From: Pectobacterium atrosepticum
GTDB lineage: Bacteria > Pseudomonadota > Gammaproteobacteria > Enterobacterales > Enterobacteriaceae
DNA length: 64,000 nucleotides
Reading direction: 5' to 3'
NCBI GenBank assembly: GCA_019056595.1
Contig: CP036163.1
Coordinates: 3,472,001 to 3,536,000 of the forward strand
Shown piece by piece: positions 40,762-50,697 of this stretch. The notes under the pieces were generated by a model, which saw only the letters and a program-made list of their open reading frames with translations, did no database searches and was not told the origin of the DNA. Numbering within the stretch: the first letter of the stretch is position 1; each line of letters begins with the position of its first letter. A program made the position numbers and the translations under genes.

Positions 40762-43014
40762 ATGAAAGCATTCATTCTGAAAAAGCGTATCGCGGGTATG
40801 CCAACGAAACTGGCGGTGTTAATCGGTGTACTGTGCAGCGGCATGGCCATGCCGCTGTTGGCTGAAGAGCCGCCAACAGCGGTACAACCCACCACAGCAT
40901 CCTCTGCATCAGAAAAGGAAACTCGCGGCGACACGATGACCGTCGTGGCTAAGCCAGGTAATACGTTCCGTGCAGGGGGTGACGATCTGGTTCCCGCCTA
41001 TCTGGATGGACAAATTGCGAATGGTGGACGTCTCGGTTTTCTGGGGCAGCAGAATGCGCGTGATGTGCCATTTAACGTGATTAGCTATACCGACAAGATG
41101 ATCCTGTCCCAGCAGGCGGAAACGCTGGCTGATGTCGTGAAGAACGATGCCTCTATTCAAACTCTGAAAGGCTTTGGCAATTTTATGGAAACCTATCGCA
41201 TCCGTGGTTTTACGCTGGATGGCGATGATATTACCTTCGGAGGACTGTATGGTGTGATGCCGCGTCAGATGGTGTCGACCAATATGGTTGAACGCGTAGA
41301 AGTCTTTAAAGGTGCCAGTGCATTTGTTAACGGGGTATCTGGTAGCGGGATTGGGAGTGGCGTCGGCGGTTCGATAAACGTGGAACCGAAGCATGCGACA
41401 GATGATCCACTCACTCGTTTGACCGTTGACTATGAATCGAAAAACAAGATTGGTGGTGGGGTGGATGTCGGTCGTCGTTTTGGTGATAACGATGAGTTTG
41501 GTGTACGTGTCAATGTGTTGCACCGCGAAGGAGAAGGCGCCATTCACCACCAAAAAGACCGTATGTCGATGGCCTCTGTTGGCCTTGATTATCGCGGCGA
41601 TCGTTTCCGTACTTCATTGGATGCAGGCTACCAGCACCAGACCGTGCACGGTGGGCGAATTGCAGTAGGTACTGGGAGCGCCACAGTAATCCCTTCTGCC
41701 CCGGATGCCACATTAAATTATGGTCAGAAATGGGTCTCGACTGACCTGAAAACGACTTTCGGTATGTGGCGCAGCGAATATGATGTTGCCGACAACTGGA
41801 CGTTGTATTCCGGTATCGGTAGCAGTCGAGCGGATGAATATGGAGTCTATGGTTCACCTAAGCTGACGGATAACAACGGCAATGCGACAATATCGCGGAT
41901 GGATGTCCCCTTTAAACGTGATACGTTCTCCGGCTTGTTAGGCATCCGTGGACAGTTTGATACAGGCGCGGTGACACATAAAGTTAATATCGGTTATTCA
42001 GGTGTGTATGCGAAAAGTCGAACGGCTTACACGATGTCTGACAATGTCGGGCCAATCGATATTTATCATCCTGGTGATATTAGTAACCCTCCGTCTATCT
42101 ACTTTGGTGGGGATATGGGGGATCCTAAAGTACGTAACCGTGTCAGAAGTGCGGGGCTTTCGTTGTCTGATACCCTATCGATTATGGATGATAAAGTTGC
42201 GTTGACTGCTGGGTTACGTCGGCAAGAAATTATGGTACGTAACTATAGTTATGAAGGGATTGAAGAAAGTGACAGTACCTTTAACCGTACTAAAGTCACG
42301 CCAGCATACGGTTTGGTTGTGAAGCCGTGGGAGAATATTTCTCTGTATGCCAACCATATAGAGTCATTATCACCGGGCGGCATTGCGCCGTTTAATGCTG
42401 CGAATAAAGGGAAAGTCACGGGAATTTATGTTGCTAAACAGAATGAAGTGGGCGTGAAGTTTGACTATGAGCGGGTAGGTGGATCGCTGGCGCTGTTTGA
42501 AATTAAGCGACCAAATGAATATATCAATAGTCAGACGGGCAATTTCGGGATTTACGGCGAGCGCCGCCATCGCGGCATGGAACTCAATGTGTTTGGTGAG
42601 CCGGTATTTGGCCTGCGACTGAACGGTAGTGCGACATGGATTGCAGCACAGCAGATTAAAACGGATGGTGGCGCTAACAATGGTAAAGATGTTGTCGGCG
42701 TGCCACGCTATCAACTGGTTCTTGGGTCAGAATATGATATCAAATCCGTCGAGGGGCTAACGCTGTCGGGAACGGCGATCCGTTCCGGTTCACAGTATGC
42801 GAATAACAGTAATACTATGAAGCTCAAACCGTGGACGCGATTGGATCTTGGCGCGCGCTACAGTATGCCGATGAACGATCACACGCTGGTCTGGCGAGCC
42901 AATGTTGAAAACGTAACGAATGAAAAATATTGGTCGTCAGTCAACGATTCCGGTGCCTATCTGTATCAAGGCGATCCGCGTTCACTGAAACTGTCTATGT
43001 CAGTCGACTTCTAA
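40762..43014 (+). CDS. TonB-dependent siderophore receptor
   Basis: A 750-residue outer-membrane receptor. A signal peptide ends near residue 34 (PLLAEEPP), a TonB box (DTMTVVA) follows near 55-65, then a plug domain (about 70-205: TLADVVKNDASIQTLKGFGN, ETYRIRGFTLDGDDITFGGL, VERVEVFKGAS) and a 22-strand-type barrel ending in the outer-membrane C-terminal phenylalanine (LSMSVDF). It imports a ferric siderophore by proton-motive force through TonB. The plug resembles ferrichrome-type receptors such as FcuA, a weak guess at ligand. The start at 40762 (MKAFILKKRIAG) follows GGGAAAGAG; the ATG at 40720 lies in the Fur box. Confidence 0.92.
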   Translation: MKAFILKKRIAGMPTKLAVLIGVLCSGMAMPLLAEEPPTAVQPTTASSASEKETRGDTMTVVAKPGNTFRAGGDDLVPAYLDGQIANGGRLGFLGQQNARDVPFNVISYTDKMILSQQAETLADVVKNDASIQTLKGFGNFMETYRIRGFTLDGDDITFGGLYGVMPRQMVSTNMVERVEVFKGASAFVNGVSGSGIGSGVGGSINVEPKHATDDPLTRLTVDYESKNKIGGGVDVGRRFGDNDEFGVRVNVLHREGEGAIHHQKDRMSMASVGLDYRGDRFRTSLDAGYQHQTVHGGRIAVGTGSATVIPSAPDATLNYGQKWVSTDLKTTFGMWRSEYDVADNWTLYSGIGSSRADEYGVYGSPKLTDNNGNATISRMDVPFKRDTFSGLLGIRGQFDTGAVTHKVNIGYSGVYAKSRTAYTMSDNVGPIDIYHPGDISNPPSIYFGGDMGDPKVRNRVRSAGLSLSDTLSIMDDKVALTAGLRRQEIMVRNYSYEGIEESDSTFNRTKVTPAYGLVVKPWENISLYANHIESLSPGGIAPFNAANKGKVTGIYVAKQNEVGVKFDYERVGGSLALFEIKRPNEYINSQTGNFGIYGERRHRGMELNVFGEPVFGLRLNGSATWIAAQQIKTDGGANNGKDVVGVPRYQLVLGSEYDIKSVEGLTLSGTAIRSGSQYANNSNTMKLKPWTRLDLGARYSMPMNDHTLVWRANVENVTNEKYWSSVNDSGAYLYQGDPRSLKLSMSVDF

Positions 43015-43045
43015 CGACGGTAACCGTCATACTCATACTTGTATA

Positions 43046-43070
43046 GAAAACCCACCTCAGGTGGGTTTTC
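43046..43070. terminator. Bidirectional terminator after TonB receptor
   Basis: GAAAACCCACC pairs with GGTGGGTTTTC around a three-base loop. The A and T flanks let it work for the receptor and for the convergent discoidin-type gene. Confidence 0.85.
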
Positions 43071-43103
43071 GCGTGTTTGGCCGGTCGAAATTTTTGGGAA
43101 GGG

Positions 43104-43583
43104 CTACTTAATCGCTTGGGCAGGAACCTGCGCAGCGCTGTTAAAGCTGATCTCGTTGATAGCACTCCATTTATTCACATCGGTACCAAACGTATCCAAC
43201 TTGAAGAATTTTGCTTTAACGGCAGGGAAGGTGAATTTTTCACCGTCTTTGGCATTGCTGGACGTGACCAGATTGTCAGCCAGTTTTTGCCAGGTTTTAC
43301 CGTCGGTAGAGTAGGAGACGGAGAACTTCAGCTTGCGCTCGTCCGCTTTGAAAGGAACCAGAACAAAGTTCTCAACCGATTGTTCTTTATCCAGTTCTAA
43401 CTGAACCCAACTCTCACCATTTGCTGCCCAGCGCGTTTTTACGTCACCATCGGCAATGTTGGCAGGTTTGTGACCTTTGTCTGAGTCATAAGCGGAGGCC
43501 GTAACCGCTGTGACTTGTACCGCGTAAGCGGAAAGAGAGAATAAACCGCACAGGAGCGTCGTAGCCAGAGTGTATTTTTTCAT
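43104..43583 (-). CDS. Secreted discoidin (F5/8 type C)-like domain protein
   Basis: A 159-residue protein: a signal peptide (MKKYTLATTLLCGLFSLSAYA, cleaved near 21), then one F5/8 type C or CBM32-like domain of about 125 residues. Typical elements are NIADGDVKTRWAANGESWVQ, LELDKEQSVENFVLVPFK and TDGKTWQKLADN. Such domains bind sugars or cell surfaces; no catalytic domain is attached. The ATG at 43583 follows GAGGA; the frame from 43637 is not signal-like. No operon partner. The ligand is unknown. Confidence 0.8.
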   Translation of the reverse strand: MKKYTLATTLLCGLFSLSAYAVQVTAVTASAYDSDKGHKPANIADGDVKTRWAANGESWVQLELDKEQSVENFVLVPFKADERKLKFSVSYSTDGKTWQKLADNLVTSSNAKDGEKFTFPAVKAKFFKLDTFGTDVNKWSAINEISFNSAAQVPAQAIK

Positions 43584-43785
43584 ATTATTCCTCGTAGATA
43601 ACGGATAAACCATGGCATGCCTGCAAACCAGAAACATGAAATGGAACCTTATTGTGATAAAAAAGAAACGAGGTTTTATTTATGACGATCACGTTGCGGG
43701 GATTTTTCTGTCGGGAAAAAAGGCAGGGCGGGACGGGGAGCACATTATGGCACCCGCCTTGTCGCGAGGAGTATAGATAAAGAGG

Positions 43786-44229
43786 TTAGCCGAGCGGTAG
43801 CGCCATGAGGATCGCGTCCTCTCGGCCTTGTGCCGCGGGATAATAATCGCGGCGCACGGAGACTTCGTTAAATCCCAGGCTTTCATACAGCGCGATGGCC
43901 CGCGCGTTTGACTCACGGACTTCCAGCCACAGTGTAACAATACCGCGCTGCTCCATCTCGTCGATCAGCTGTTCCAGCAACTGGCGGCCCAGCCCCTGAC
44001 GCTGGTGGTCAGGATGCACGGCGATATTGAACAACGTCGCTTCATCCAGCACCACTTGCGTGATGGCGTACGCGGCAATCTGTTCGTCATGGCTCAATTT
44101 CAGATTGAAATAACGTTCACCCTGATTGCTGATAAACGTTTTTTCCGTCCAGGGAAAGGCGTGGCTAGCTTGTTCAATTTTAAAGGCTTGTGCCAGATCG
44201 GCTGGCGTCAGAGAAGATATCGTGTTCAT
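43786..44229 (-). CDS. rimI: Ribosomal protein S18-alanine N-acetyltransferase RimI
   Basis: A 147-residue GNAT enzyme that acetylates the N-terminal alanine of S18. The acetyl-CoA loop is HPDHQRQGLGRQLLEQLIDE and the C-terminal signature is ALYESLGFNEVSVRRDYYP. Start MNTISSLTPADL at 44229 matches E. coli; it lies 50 bases inside the 3' end of holD. In E. coli yjjG and prfC follow rimI; here they are absent. Confidence 0.95.
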   Translation of the reverse strand: MNTISSLTPADLAQAFKIEQASHAFPWTEKTFISNQGERYFNLKLSHDEQIAAYAITQVVLDEATLFNIAVHPDHQRQGLGRQLLEQLIDEMEQRGIVTLWLEVRESNARAIALYESLGFNEVSVRRDYYPAAQGREDAILMALPLG

Positions 44230-44611
44230 GTTCACAGATCTGTTGCCACAGCGCCCGTTTGGCGTCGGCATTTTGATAAAGTTCAGAAAGCAGAGGGCTG
44301 GAAAGCTGGATGCCCTGTAGCGCAATGGGCTCCGCGATGCCCAGCCGCCAGCTATGGCAGCGTGCATCGGCGGGCAACATCTCTATCTGCTGCGGCGTCA
44401 GGCGGTAGGCTTGCGCAGGGGTGAGCGCAAGACTGTGCAGAACGTCGGCCAGCAGCGGTTCATCATCGGCCAGCGGTTCGGCGGAGACGATCACCAGACG
44501 CACCTGATCGGGCAGACTGACGGCGATTTCGCCTTGCAGCACCGTCGGGCGACGCAGCGTCCACTGCGTAATCCCCAGTTGCTGTAGCAGCCTGTCACGT
44601 CTTGATTCCAT
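44180..44611 (-). CDS. holD: DNA polymerase III psi subunit HolD
   Basis: The 143-residue psi protein links chi to the clamp loader. Conserved parts are RRDRLLQQLGITQWTLRRPT and LQGEIAVSLPDQVRLVIVSA at the N-terminus, and ALWQQICEHEHDI at the C-terminus. It overlaps rimI by 50 bases, in the same order as E. coli holD-rimI, and diverges from rsmC. Six residues longer than the E. coli protein at the C-terminus. Confidence 0.94.
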   Translation of the reverse strand: MESRRDRLLQQLGITQWTLRRPTVLQGEIAVSLPDQVRLVIVSAEPLADDEPLLADVLHSLALTPAQAYRLTPQQIEMLPADARCHSWRLGIAEPIALQGIQLSSPLLSELYQNADAKRALWQQICEHEHDIFSDASRSGTSL

Positions 44612-44770
44612 GCGTTATCCTGTCTGGCGTGCGAGAAAATGATTCGTGCCTATGCTAACAAACCCCGCCATGCTGCGCCAACGTCGGTGCGGTTATTTCC
44701 TCTCCGCTCTGCAACTTCGAGGCCGAAGCGTATATAATCCCCCGTTCAATGATTAAGGAGCCGTAGCCCG

Positions 44771-45817
44771 ATGTCCGCATTAACCCCCGCCAGTGAAGTC
44801 ATACTGCGCCATAGTGACGAATTTCTTTCACGCCGAGTTCTGTTTGCCGGTGATTTGCAGGATACCCTGCCCGCGCAATTTGAGGCGGCGTCGGTGCGTG
44901 TCCATTGCAACCAATATCACCACTGGCAACAGATGGCAAAGCCACTTGGGGATAATGCTCAATACAGTCTGGTAGCGGACGCTGAGCTGGTAGCGGATAG
45001 CGATACGCTGATTTATTACTGGCCAAAGAGCAAACAAGAAGCAGAATTCCAACTGTGTAACCTGCTTTCACTGCTGCCGGTCGGCGCGGAGATCTTCGTT
45101 GTTGGGGAAAACCGCAGCGGCGTACGCAGCGCTGAAACCGTGTTGTCTGATTTCGTTGAACTGGTAAAAATCGACAGCGCACGCCGCTGTGGGCTTTACC
45201 ACGGCCGAATTGATAAGCAGGCCAGCTTCACGCTGGATGATTGGTGGGACGAATATGTGACGGAAGGGGTGACGGTCAAAACGCTTCCGGGCATCTTCAG
45301 CCGTGATGGTCTGGATCCGGGCAGCAGACTACTGTTGTCTACGTTTGAGCCACATATGAAAGGCAAAGTCCTGGATATTGCGTGTGGTGCGGGTGTGCTT
45401 GCATCGGTGTTGGCGAAACAGTCGCCGAAAATTCGCCTGACGCTGAGTGATGTCAGCGCCGCAGCGGTGGAGTCCAGCAATGCAACACTGGCAGCGAATG
45501 CGCTGGAAGGCAGCGTGATTGCGAGTAACGTCTATTCAGACATCGACGGCCGCTTCGACATGATCGTGTCCAACCCGCCGTTCCATGACGGCTTGCAGAC
45601 CAGCTTGCAAGCCGTAGAAATGCTGATTCGTGGTGCGGTAACGCATCTACCGATTGGCGGACAATTACGCATCGTCGCTAACGCCTTCCTACCTTATCCG
45701 GCGCTGTTAGATGCCGCGTTTGGCAGCCATGAAGTGCTGGCGCAAACCGGACGCTTCAAGGTGTATCAGGCTACCGTTGGGCGTCCTCCACGTACAGGTA
45801 AAGGTCGCCGCCGGTAA
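44771..45817 (+). CDS. rsmC: 16S rRNA (guanine-1207-N2) methyltransferase RsmC
   Basis: A 348-residue protein made of two related methyltransferase-like domains; the C-terminal one is catalytic, with the SAM loop [15 protein letters not shown] (near 199-213) and the NPPF motif in [11 protein letters not shown] (near 265). It methylates G1207 of 16S rRNA. AAGGAG precedes the ATG at 44771. The gene ends two bases from the convergent aldo/keto reductase. Confidence 0.96.
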   Translation: MSALTPASEVILRHSDEFLSRRVLFAGDLQDTLPAQFEAASVRVHCNQYHHWQQMAKPLGDNAQYSLVADAELVADSDTLIYYWPKSKQEAEFQLCNLLSLLPVGAEIFVVGENRSGVRSAETVLSDFVELVKIDSARRCGLYHGRIDKQASFTLDDWWDEYVTEGVTVKTLPGIFSRDGLDPGSRLLLSTFEPHMKGKVLDIACGAGVLASVLAKQSPKIRLTLSDVSAAAVESSNATLAANALEGSVIASNVYSDIDGRFDMIVSNPPFHDGLQTSLQAVEMLIRGAVTHLPIGGQLRIVANAFLPYPALLDAAFGSHEVLAQTGRFKVYQATVGRPPRTGKGRRR

Positions 45818-45819
45818 TC

Positions 45820-46812
<993 letters not shown>

Positions 46813-46925
46813 CGTCATCTTCCTCATCTTATTGGCAGTGAGAGTAGTTTGGTTGTTTATAGCACAAAGATAAATACTGCTTTCTATGCAACACTATTCA
46901 AAAATAACTAACAATGGTGGCGGCG

Positions 46926-47831
46926 ATGGATCATATTCAGGCGATGCGGGTTTTTGTGCGTATTGTCGAATTGGGAAGCTTTAGCCGTGCGGCGGAGCGG
47001 CTGGCGCTACCGCGTGCGACGGTGAGCAACACTATCAAGCAGCTTGAAGGGCGGCTGGGTGTACGTTTACTGCAACGCACGACCCGTCAGGTACAGATCA
47101 CCGATGAAGGGCGCGTTTATTATGAGCGTTGCCTGCAATTGCTTGCTGAAATTGAAGAGATCGACACACTTTTCACACAGCAAAAGCTACAGCCGGTTGG
47201 TAAAGTGCGGGTTGATATGCCGCACTCGCTGGCACGGGAAATCGTTGTTCCGGCGTTAGGGGAGTTCTATGCGCGTTATCCGCAAGTGACGCTGATGCTA
47301 AGCGCCAACGATGCGGCGATTAATGTGCTGCGTGAAGGCGTCGACTGCGTGCTGCGTGCCTGGCAGACGGATGACGAGACGCTAGCGACCCGCCATTTGC
47401 CGTCGATGCCGCAGGTAACCTGTGCGTCCGCTGACTATCTGGCGCGATATGGCGTGCCGCGTTCGCTTGATGAGCTGTCGGGGCATCACATGGTGGGCTA
47501 TTTCTCTCTGCGTACCGAATACCTTTATCCGCTGGAATTTATGTCTGGCGACGAGCGCATTACGCGTATGCTGCCCGGCACGTTGCAGGTAAACGGCGCC
47601 GATGCCTATATCGCAGGTGCATGCGCGGGATTGGGAATTATTCAGGCACCGCGTCGCGGTTTGATCTCACTTCTCGACGGTGGAGAACTGGTAGAGATTT
47701 TGCCGGAGATACCGCCGCCCGCGATGCCACTTTACGTGATGTATACGCCCGGTCGCTTTCTTGCGCCGCGGATTAGGGTGTTCATAGAATGGCTCGATGA
47801 ACTCTTTACGCGCAACGCTGCGGTGAGATGA
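46926..47831 (+). CDS. LysR-family transcriptional regulator
   Basis: A 301-residue regulator: the N-terminal winged helix (residues 1-60, SFSRAAERLALPRATVSNTI, KQLEGRLGVRLLQRTTR) and an effector-binding domain from about 90 to the end. Close in layout to the AaeR/DsdC-like group that represses or activates a divergent neighbour. The start is set at MDHIQAMRVFV; an ATG at 46914 would add four residues. About 110 bp separates it from the reductase gene, enough for a shared operator. Confidence 0.9.
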   Translation: MDHIQAMRVFVRIVELGSFSRAAERLALPRATVSNTIKQLEGRLGVRLLQRTTRQVQITDEGRVYYERCLQLLAEIEEIDTLFTQQKLQPVGKVRVDMPHSLAREIVVPALGEFYARYPQVTLMLSANDAAINVLREGVDCVLRAWQTDDETLATRHLPSMPQVTCASADYLARYGVPRSLDELSGHHMVGYFSLRTEYLYPLEFMSGDERITRMLPGTLQVNGADAYIAGACAGLGIIQAPRRGLISLLDGGELVEILPEIPPPAMPLYVMYTPGRFLAPRIRVFIEWLDELFTRNAAVR

Positions 47832-47872
47832 TGTTTTTTACAGCAAACCCCGCATTCCAGAGGAAATAATCA

Positions 47873-47900
47873 TTGACGTGAACGCGAAAACCTCTAGAAT
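47873..47900 (+). promoter_or_regulatory. Stringent-type promoter of the tRNA-Leu operon
   Basis: TTGACG (47873-47878), a 16-bp spacer, TAGAAT (47895-47900) and the GC-rich discriminator TCGCCCCC, as in stable-RNA promoters under ppGpp control. Transcription would start about 28 bases before the first tRNA. Confidence 0.8.
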
Positions 47901-47934
47901 TCGCCCCCGTAGTGATATTGCGTAAAGCAGTGTT

Positions 47935-48021
47935 GCGAAGGTGGCGGAATTGGTAGACGCGCTAGCTTCAGGTGTTAGTGTTCTTACGGACGTGAGGGTT
48001 CAAGTCCCTCTCTTCGCACCA
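47935..48021 (+). tRNA. tRNA-Leu(CAG), copy 1
   Basis: 87 nt with encoded CCA, anticodon CAG at 47969-47971 and a long variable arm. First of three tandem copies, equivalent to E. coli leuQPV. Confidence 0.97.
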
Positions 48022-48098
48022 ACATCACTACAACGGTTCTGGTTTGTCGAACCGAAGCAGTAATCAGTATTGCGTAACCAGAAATACATGACAGAGTT

Positions 48099-48185
48099 GC
48101 GAAGGTGGCGGAATTGGTAGACGCGCTAGCTTCAGGTGTTAGTGTTCTTACGGACGTGAGGGTTCAAGTCCCTCTCTTCGCACCA
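48099..48185 (+). tRNA. tRNA-Leu(CAG), copy 2
   Basis: Identical in sequence to copy 1. It lies 77 bases downstream of it in the same transcript. Confidence 0.97.
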
Positions 48186-48259
48186 TGTCGTGATAGGTTT
48201 ACCGCATAAGACAATTATTGCATAAAATAATGCTGTATAAGACAAGCAACGTTCTCAGT

Positions 48260-48346
48260 GCGAAGGTGGCGGAATTGGTAGACGCGCTAGCTTCAGGTGT
48301 TAGTGTCCTTACGGACGTGAGGGTTCAAGTCCCTCTCTTCGCACCA
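48260..48346 (+). tRNA. tRNA-Leu(CAG), copy 3
   Basis: As copies 1 and 2 except one base in the variable arm (GTCC instead of GTTC), which makes the variable stem GTCC/GGAC fully Watson-Crick. No convincing intrinsic terminator follows. Confidence 0.97.
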
Positions 48347-48465
48347 CCGAACGCCTCTGTATCTTCCTGATTTTCCTCTCTGTTTATTCTCTTTTATCCT
48401 ATTCCTGGCTATAGCGCTTTTCTGCGTTTGTTGGCAATTCTGTGCTGCTTATCATTTGCGTGTGT

Positions 48466-48756
48466 TTATAACGTCGTCAAATTAAACATGACTGACAGCG
48501 CCGCCAAACCGCCAGCTAGCGCAATGCAGGATGGCAGCAATAAATAGTGGCGCAAACGTTGATGAAACAGCATGGCGAGGGTCGCCAACAAAGCGACGGC
48601 GATAATCACTTTCAGGTGTGTCAGGTTCAGATTGAGTAGTGCCAGCAGCGGCATAATGGCACAAGGTAACAGCACGCCCCAGGCACTAGACAGGTGCTTC
48701 CCCATACACCAACTCACACCCCATAGCCCGCAGGCTGTGATCATTGCTGTCAGCAT
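48466..48756 (-). CDS. DUF1435 (YjjZ-like) small membrane protein
   Basis: A 96-residue hydrophobic protein with about three or four membrane segments (SAWGVLLPCAIMPLLALLN, KVIIAVALLATLAMLF, YLLLPSCIALAGGLAALSV). Sequence pattern and position beside the tRNA-Leu genes match E. coli YjjZ, a DUF1435 protein of unknown role listed among Fur-repressed genes. A Fur box lies 20 bp upstream of the start, in keeping with that. The family name is by recall of pattern, so moderate confidence. Confidence 0.65.
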   Translation of the reverse strand: MLTAMITACGLWGVSWCMGKHLSSAWGVLLPCAIMPLLALLNLNLTHLKVIIAVALLATLAMLFHQRLRHYLLLPSCIALAGGLAALSVMFNLTTL

Positions 48757-48775
48757 TTATCCACCCGTCAAAAAT

Positions 48776-48794
48776 GATAATGATAACTAATATC
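48776..48794 (-). promoter_or_regulatory. Fur box upstream of DUF1435 gene
   Basis: This 19-mer begins GATAATGATAA and matches the Fur consensus at 16 of 19 positions, beginning 20 bp from the start codon of the minus-strand DUF1435 gene. Confidence 0.75.
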
Positions 48795-48862
48795 ATATAA
48801 GAATTTATATCAATTACTAGCTTTTTGACGAGTAGAATGCCGGAATTTGCTACCTAGCGGCG

Positions 48863-49765
48863 TTAATCGGGATGTGAGCTGCTCAGATGCTGTCGTATTA
48901 GGTGGATCATATTCACGATCGCGGCCGATCGTTCATGTTTACGCCAGATAGCCGCAATTTGTGTATGGACTTCGGGCATGCCGATATCATGATATGTCAC
49001 ATTCTCAGCCTTAATACAGGCAAGCGACTCCGGTACAAGGGTAATGCCGAAACCTGCGGCGACCATCCCAATGGTGGCCGTCAACTGTGGGGCAAAGGGA
49101 CTGGGTCTGGGACCATAACCTGACAGGTAGCAGGTACGAATAATCATATCGTGCAGCCCCGGACATACCTCGCGTGGGAAAATAATCAGCGGCTCCTGAC
49201 GCAGCTCGCTTAGCGAAACCTGTGTTTTATGGCTAAGCGCATGCCCTGCGGGTAACACCAATTTCATTGGCTCTTCTGCCAAAATTTCCCCGTTAATATC
49301 ATCACTGAGATCGCAAGGTAAGCGCAGAAATGCGATGTCGATATTGCGTTTTTGCAATGAGGCGATAAGCGTTGCCGGGTTTTCTTCCTTCGGTAACGGT
49401 TGAACGTGCGGATGCTGCTGACAGTAGCTATGCAGCAGCCCAAGCACGGTGGGATGGAACATGGCCGACGGCGAGAAGCCCACGTTCAGGCTACCTTTCT
49501 CGCCTCGCGCAATGCTTCTTGTACGCGCGATCGCCGAATCGGTGAGTTGCAGAATCCGGCGGGCGTCTTCATACAGCGCTTGTCCCGCCTCCGTCATTTC
49601 TACGCCGCGCGTCAGTCGCTTGAACAGCGGTGTACCGATCTCCAGCTCGAATTTCTTGATCTGCTGGCTGAGCGGCGGTTGTGACATCCCCAGATTTTCT
49701 GCCGCACGAGTGAAATGCCGGGCTTGTGCAACGGCGACAAAATAGCGCAGGTAACGTAGTTCCAT
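48863..49765 (-). CDS. budR: LysR-family regulator BudR (AlsR-like)
   Basis: A 300-residue LysR protein divergent from budA-budB. N-terminal helix-turn-helix: ARHFTRAAENLGMSQPPLSQ (residues 15-34). Effector domain from about 90. In Klebsiella and Bacillus the equivalent BudR/AlsR activates acetoin synthesis in response to acetate; the same role is inferred from position and similarity. The 128-bp gap to budA holds a symmetric element (49849-49867). Confidence 0.88.
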   Translation of the reverse strand: MELRYLRYFVAVAQARHFTRAAENLGMSQPPLSQQIKKFELEIGTPLFKRLTRGVEMTEAGQALYEDARRILQLTDSAIARTRSIARGEKGSLNVGFSPSAMFHPTVLGLLHSYCQQHPHVQPLPKEENPATLIASLQKRNIDIAFLRLPCDLSDDINGEILAEEPMKLVLPAGHALSHKTQVSLSELRQEPLIIFPREVCPGLHDMIIRTCYLSGYGPRPSPFAPQLTATIGMVAAGFGITLVPESLACIKAENVTYHDIGMPEVHTQIAAIWRKHERSAAIVNMIHLIRQHLSSSHPD

Positions 49766-49848
49766 TCACGTAACTCCATATGTATCCGATCTTGAAGTGA
49801 CCTTAATTGCATATTGGAATTTTGTTCTCTTCCGCGTCAATCTTTATC

Positions 49849-49867
49849 TAAATATTAGCAATATTTA
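49849..49867. promoter_or_regulatory. Palindrome in the budR-budA gap
   Basis: TAAATATT-AGC-AATATTTA is a perfect 8-3-8 palindrome 26 bp before the budA start. It fits neither a good -10 nor a known box exactly and is a candidate operator. Confidence 0.45.
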
Positions 49868-49893
49868 AGTAATTGTGCGGTGAAAAGGAATGT

Positions 49894-50676
49894 ATGAAAA
49901 CGAGTATCGGTGAACAATCCTGTGAAGAAGCCTTTGCTAGCTACGCTTATGACTTTCGGCAGGAGCACGCAGACTGCGTTATTTATCAGACCTCATTAAT
50001 GAGTGGACTAATAAATGGCGTATACGAAGGTAGCCGAACGATGGCTGAATTATTGGAACATGGTGACTTTGGATTAGGAACATTTAATAGTTTGGATGGG
50101 GAACTGGTTGCATTAAATAGCCAGATTTTCCAGCTGTTATCTGATGGTAGCGCACGGGCGGCGAGGCCGGAGCAGAAAACGCCATTCGCGGTAATGACGT
50201 TCTTCCGCCCGACGGAAACGATCCGTTTCCATCGCTGGACCTCGCGTGAAGAAGTGCATCGCCAGATCGATGAGATCGTGGGAACAGACAATCTGTTCTG
50301 TGCGTTGCGGATTGATGGGCGTTTTCGCTGTGTTGAAACTCGCACCGTCCCTCGGCAGTGCCGGCCTTACAAGCCGATGCAGGAAGCTATTGAAGGGCAG
50401 CCGACGTTTCATTTTGAACACCGGAGCGGCAGCGTTATTGGGTTTCGCAGCCCAGCTTATACCCAGGGAATTAATGTCGCGGGTTACCACGAACACTTTA
50501 TTACTGACGATCGCCAAGGCGGTGGCCATATTCTGAATTATGACGTTGAAAACGGCACGCTGACATTTGGCGTGATCGCCAAATTGATCATCGACCTGCC
50601 TCAGGATCGGGAATTTCTCAATGCCGATCTGTCATCAGAAAACCTCAACAGCGTAATCAAGTCAGTAGAGAGCTAG
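49894..50676 (+). CDS. budA: Alpha-acetolactate decarboxylase
   Basis: Converts acetolactate to acetoin. The 260-residue protein has the zinc-ligand region GFRSPAYTQGINVAGYHEHFITDD with the HEHF motif near 195-210, and a third histidine in RQGGGHILNYDVENG. The ATG at 49894 follows AAAGGA; the frame from 49873 is not conserved. It is 21 bases ahead of budB, so both are one operon for the neutral, non-acidifying branch of pyruvate fermentation. Confidence 0.95.
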   Translation: MKTSIGEQSCEEAFASYAYDFRQEHADCVIYQTSLMSGLINGVYEGSRTMAELLEHGDFGLGTFNSLDGELVALNSQIFQLLSDGSARAARPEQKTPFAVMTFFRPTETIRFHRWTSREEVHRQIDEIVGTDNLFCALRIDGRFRCVETRTVPRQCRPYKPMQEAIEGQPTFHFEHRSGSVIGFRSPAYTQGINVAGYHEHFITDDRQGGGHILNYDVENGTLTFGVIAKLIIDLPQDREFLNADLSSENLNSVIKSVES

Positions 50677-50697
50677 TCATTTCATCGGAGTCATGTC

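Noticed and set aside
43786-44367. Longer rimI frame beginning at 44367
   Set aside because: The extra 46 residues lie inside holD and are not conserved; the start at 44229 matches RimI.
47935-48346. Three near-identical 87-bp repeats spaced 75-80 bp, superficially like a repeat array
   Set aside because: Each unit folds as tRNA-Leu(CAG) with encoded CCA; it is a tRNA operon, not a CRISPR array.
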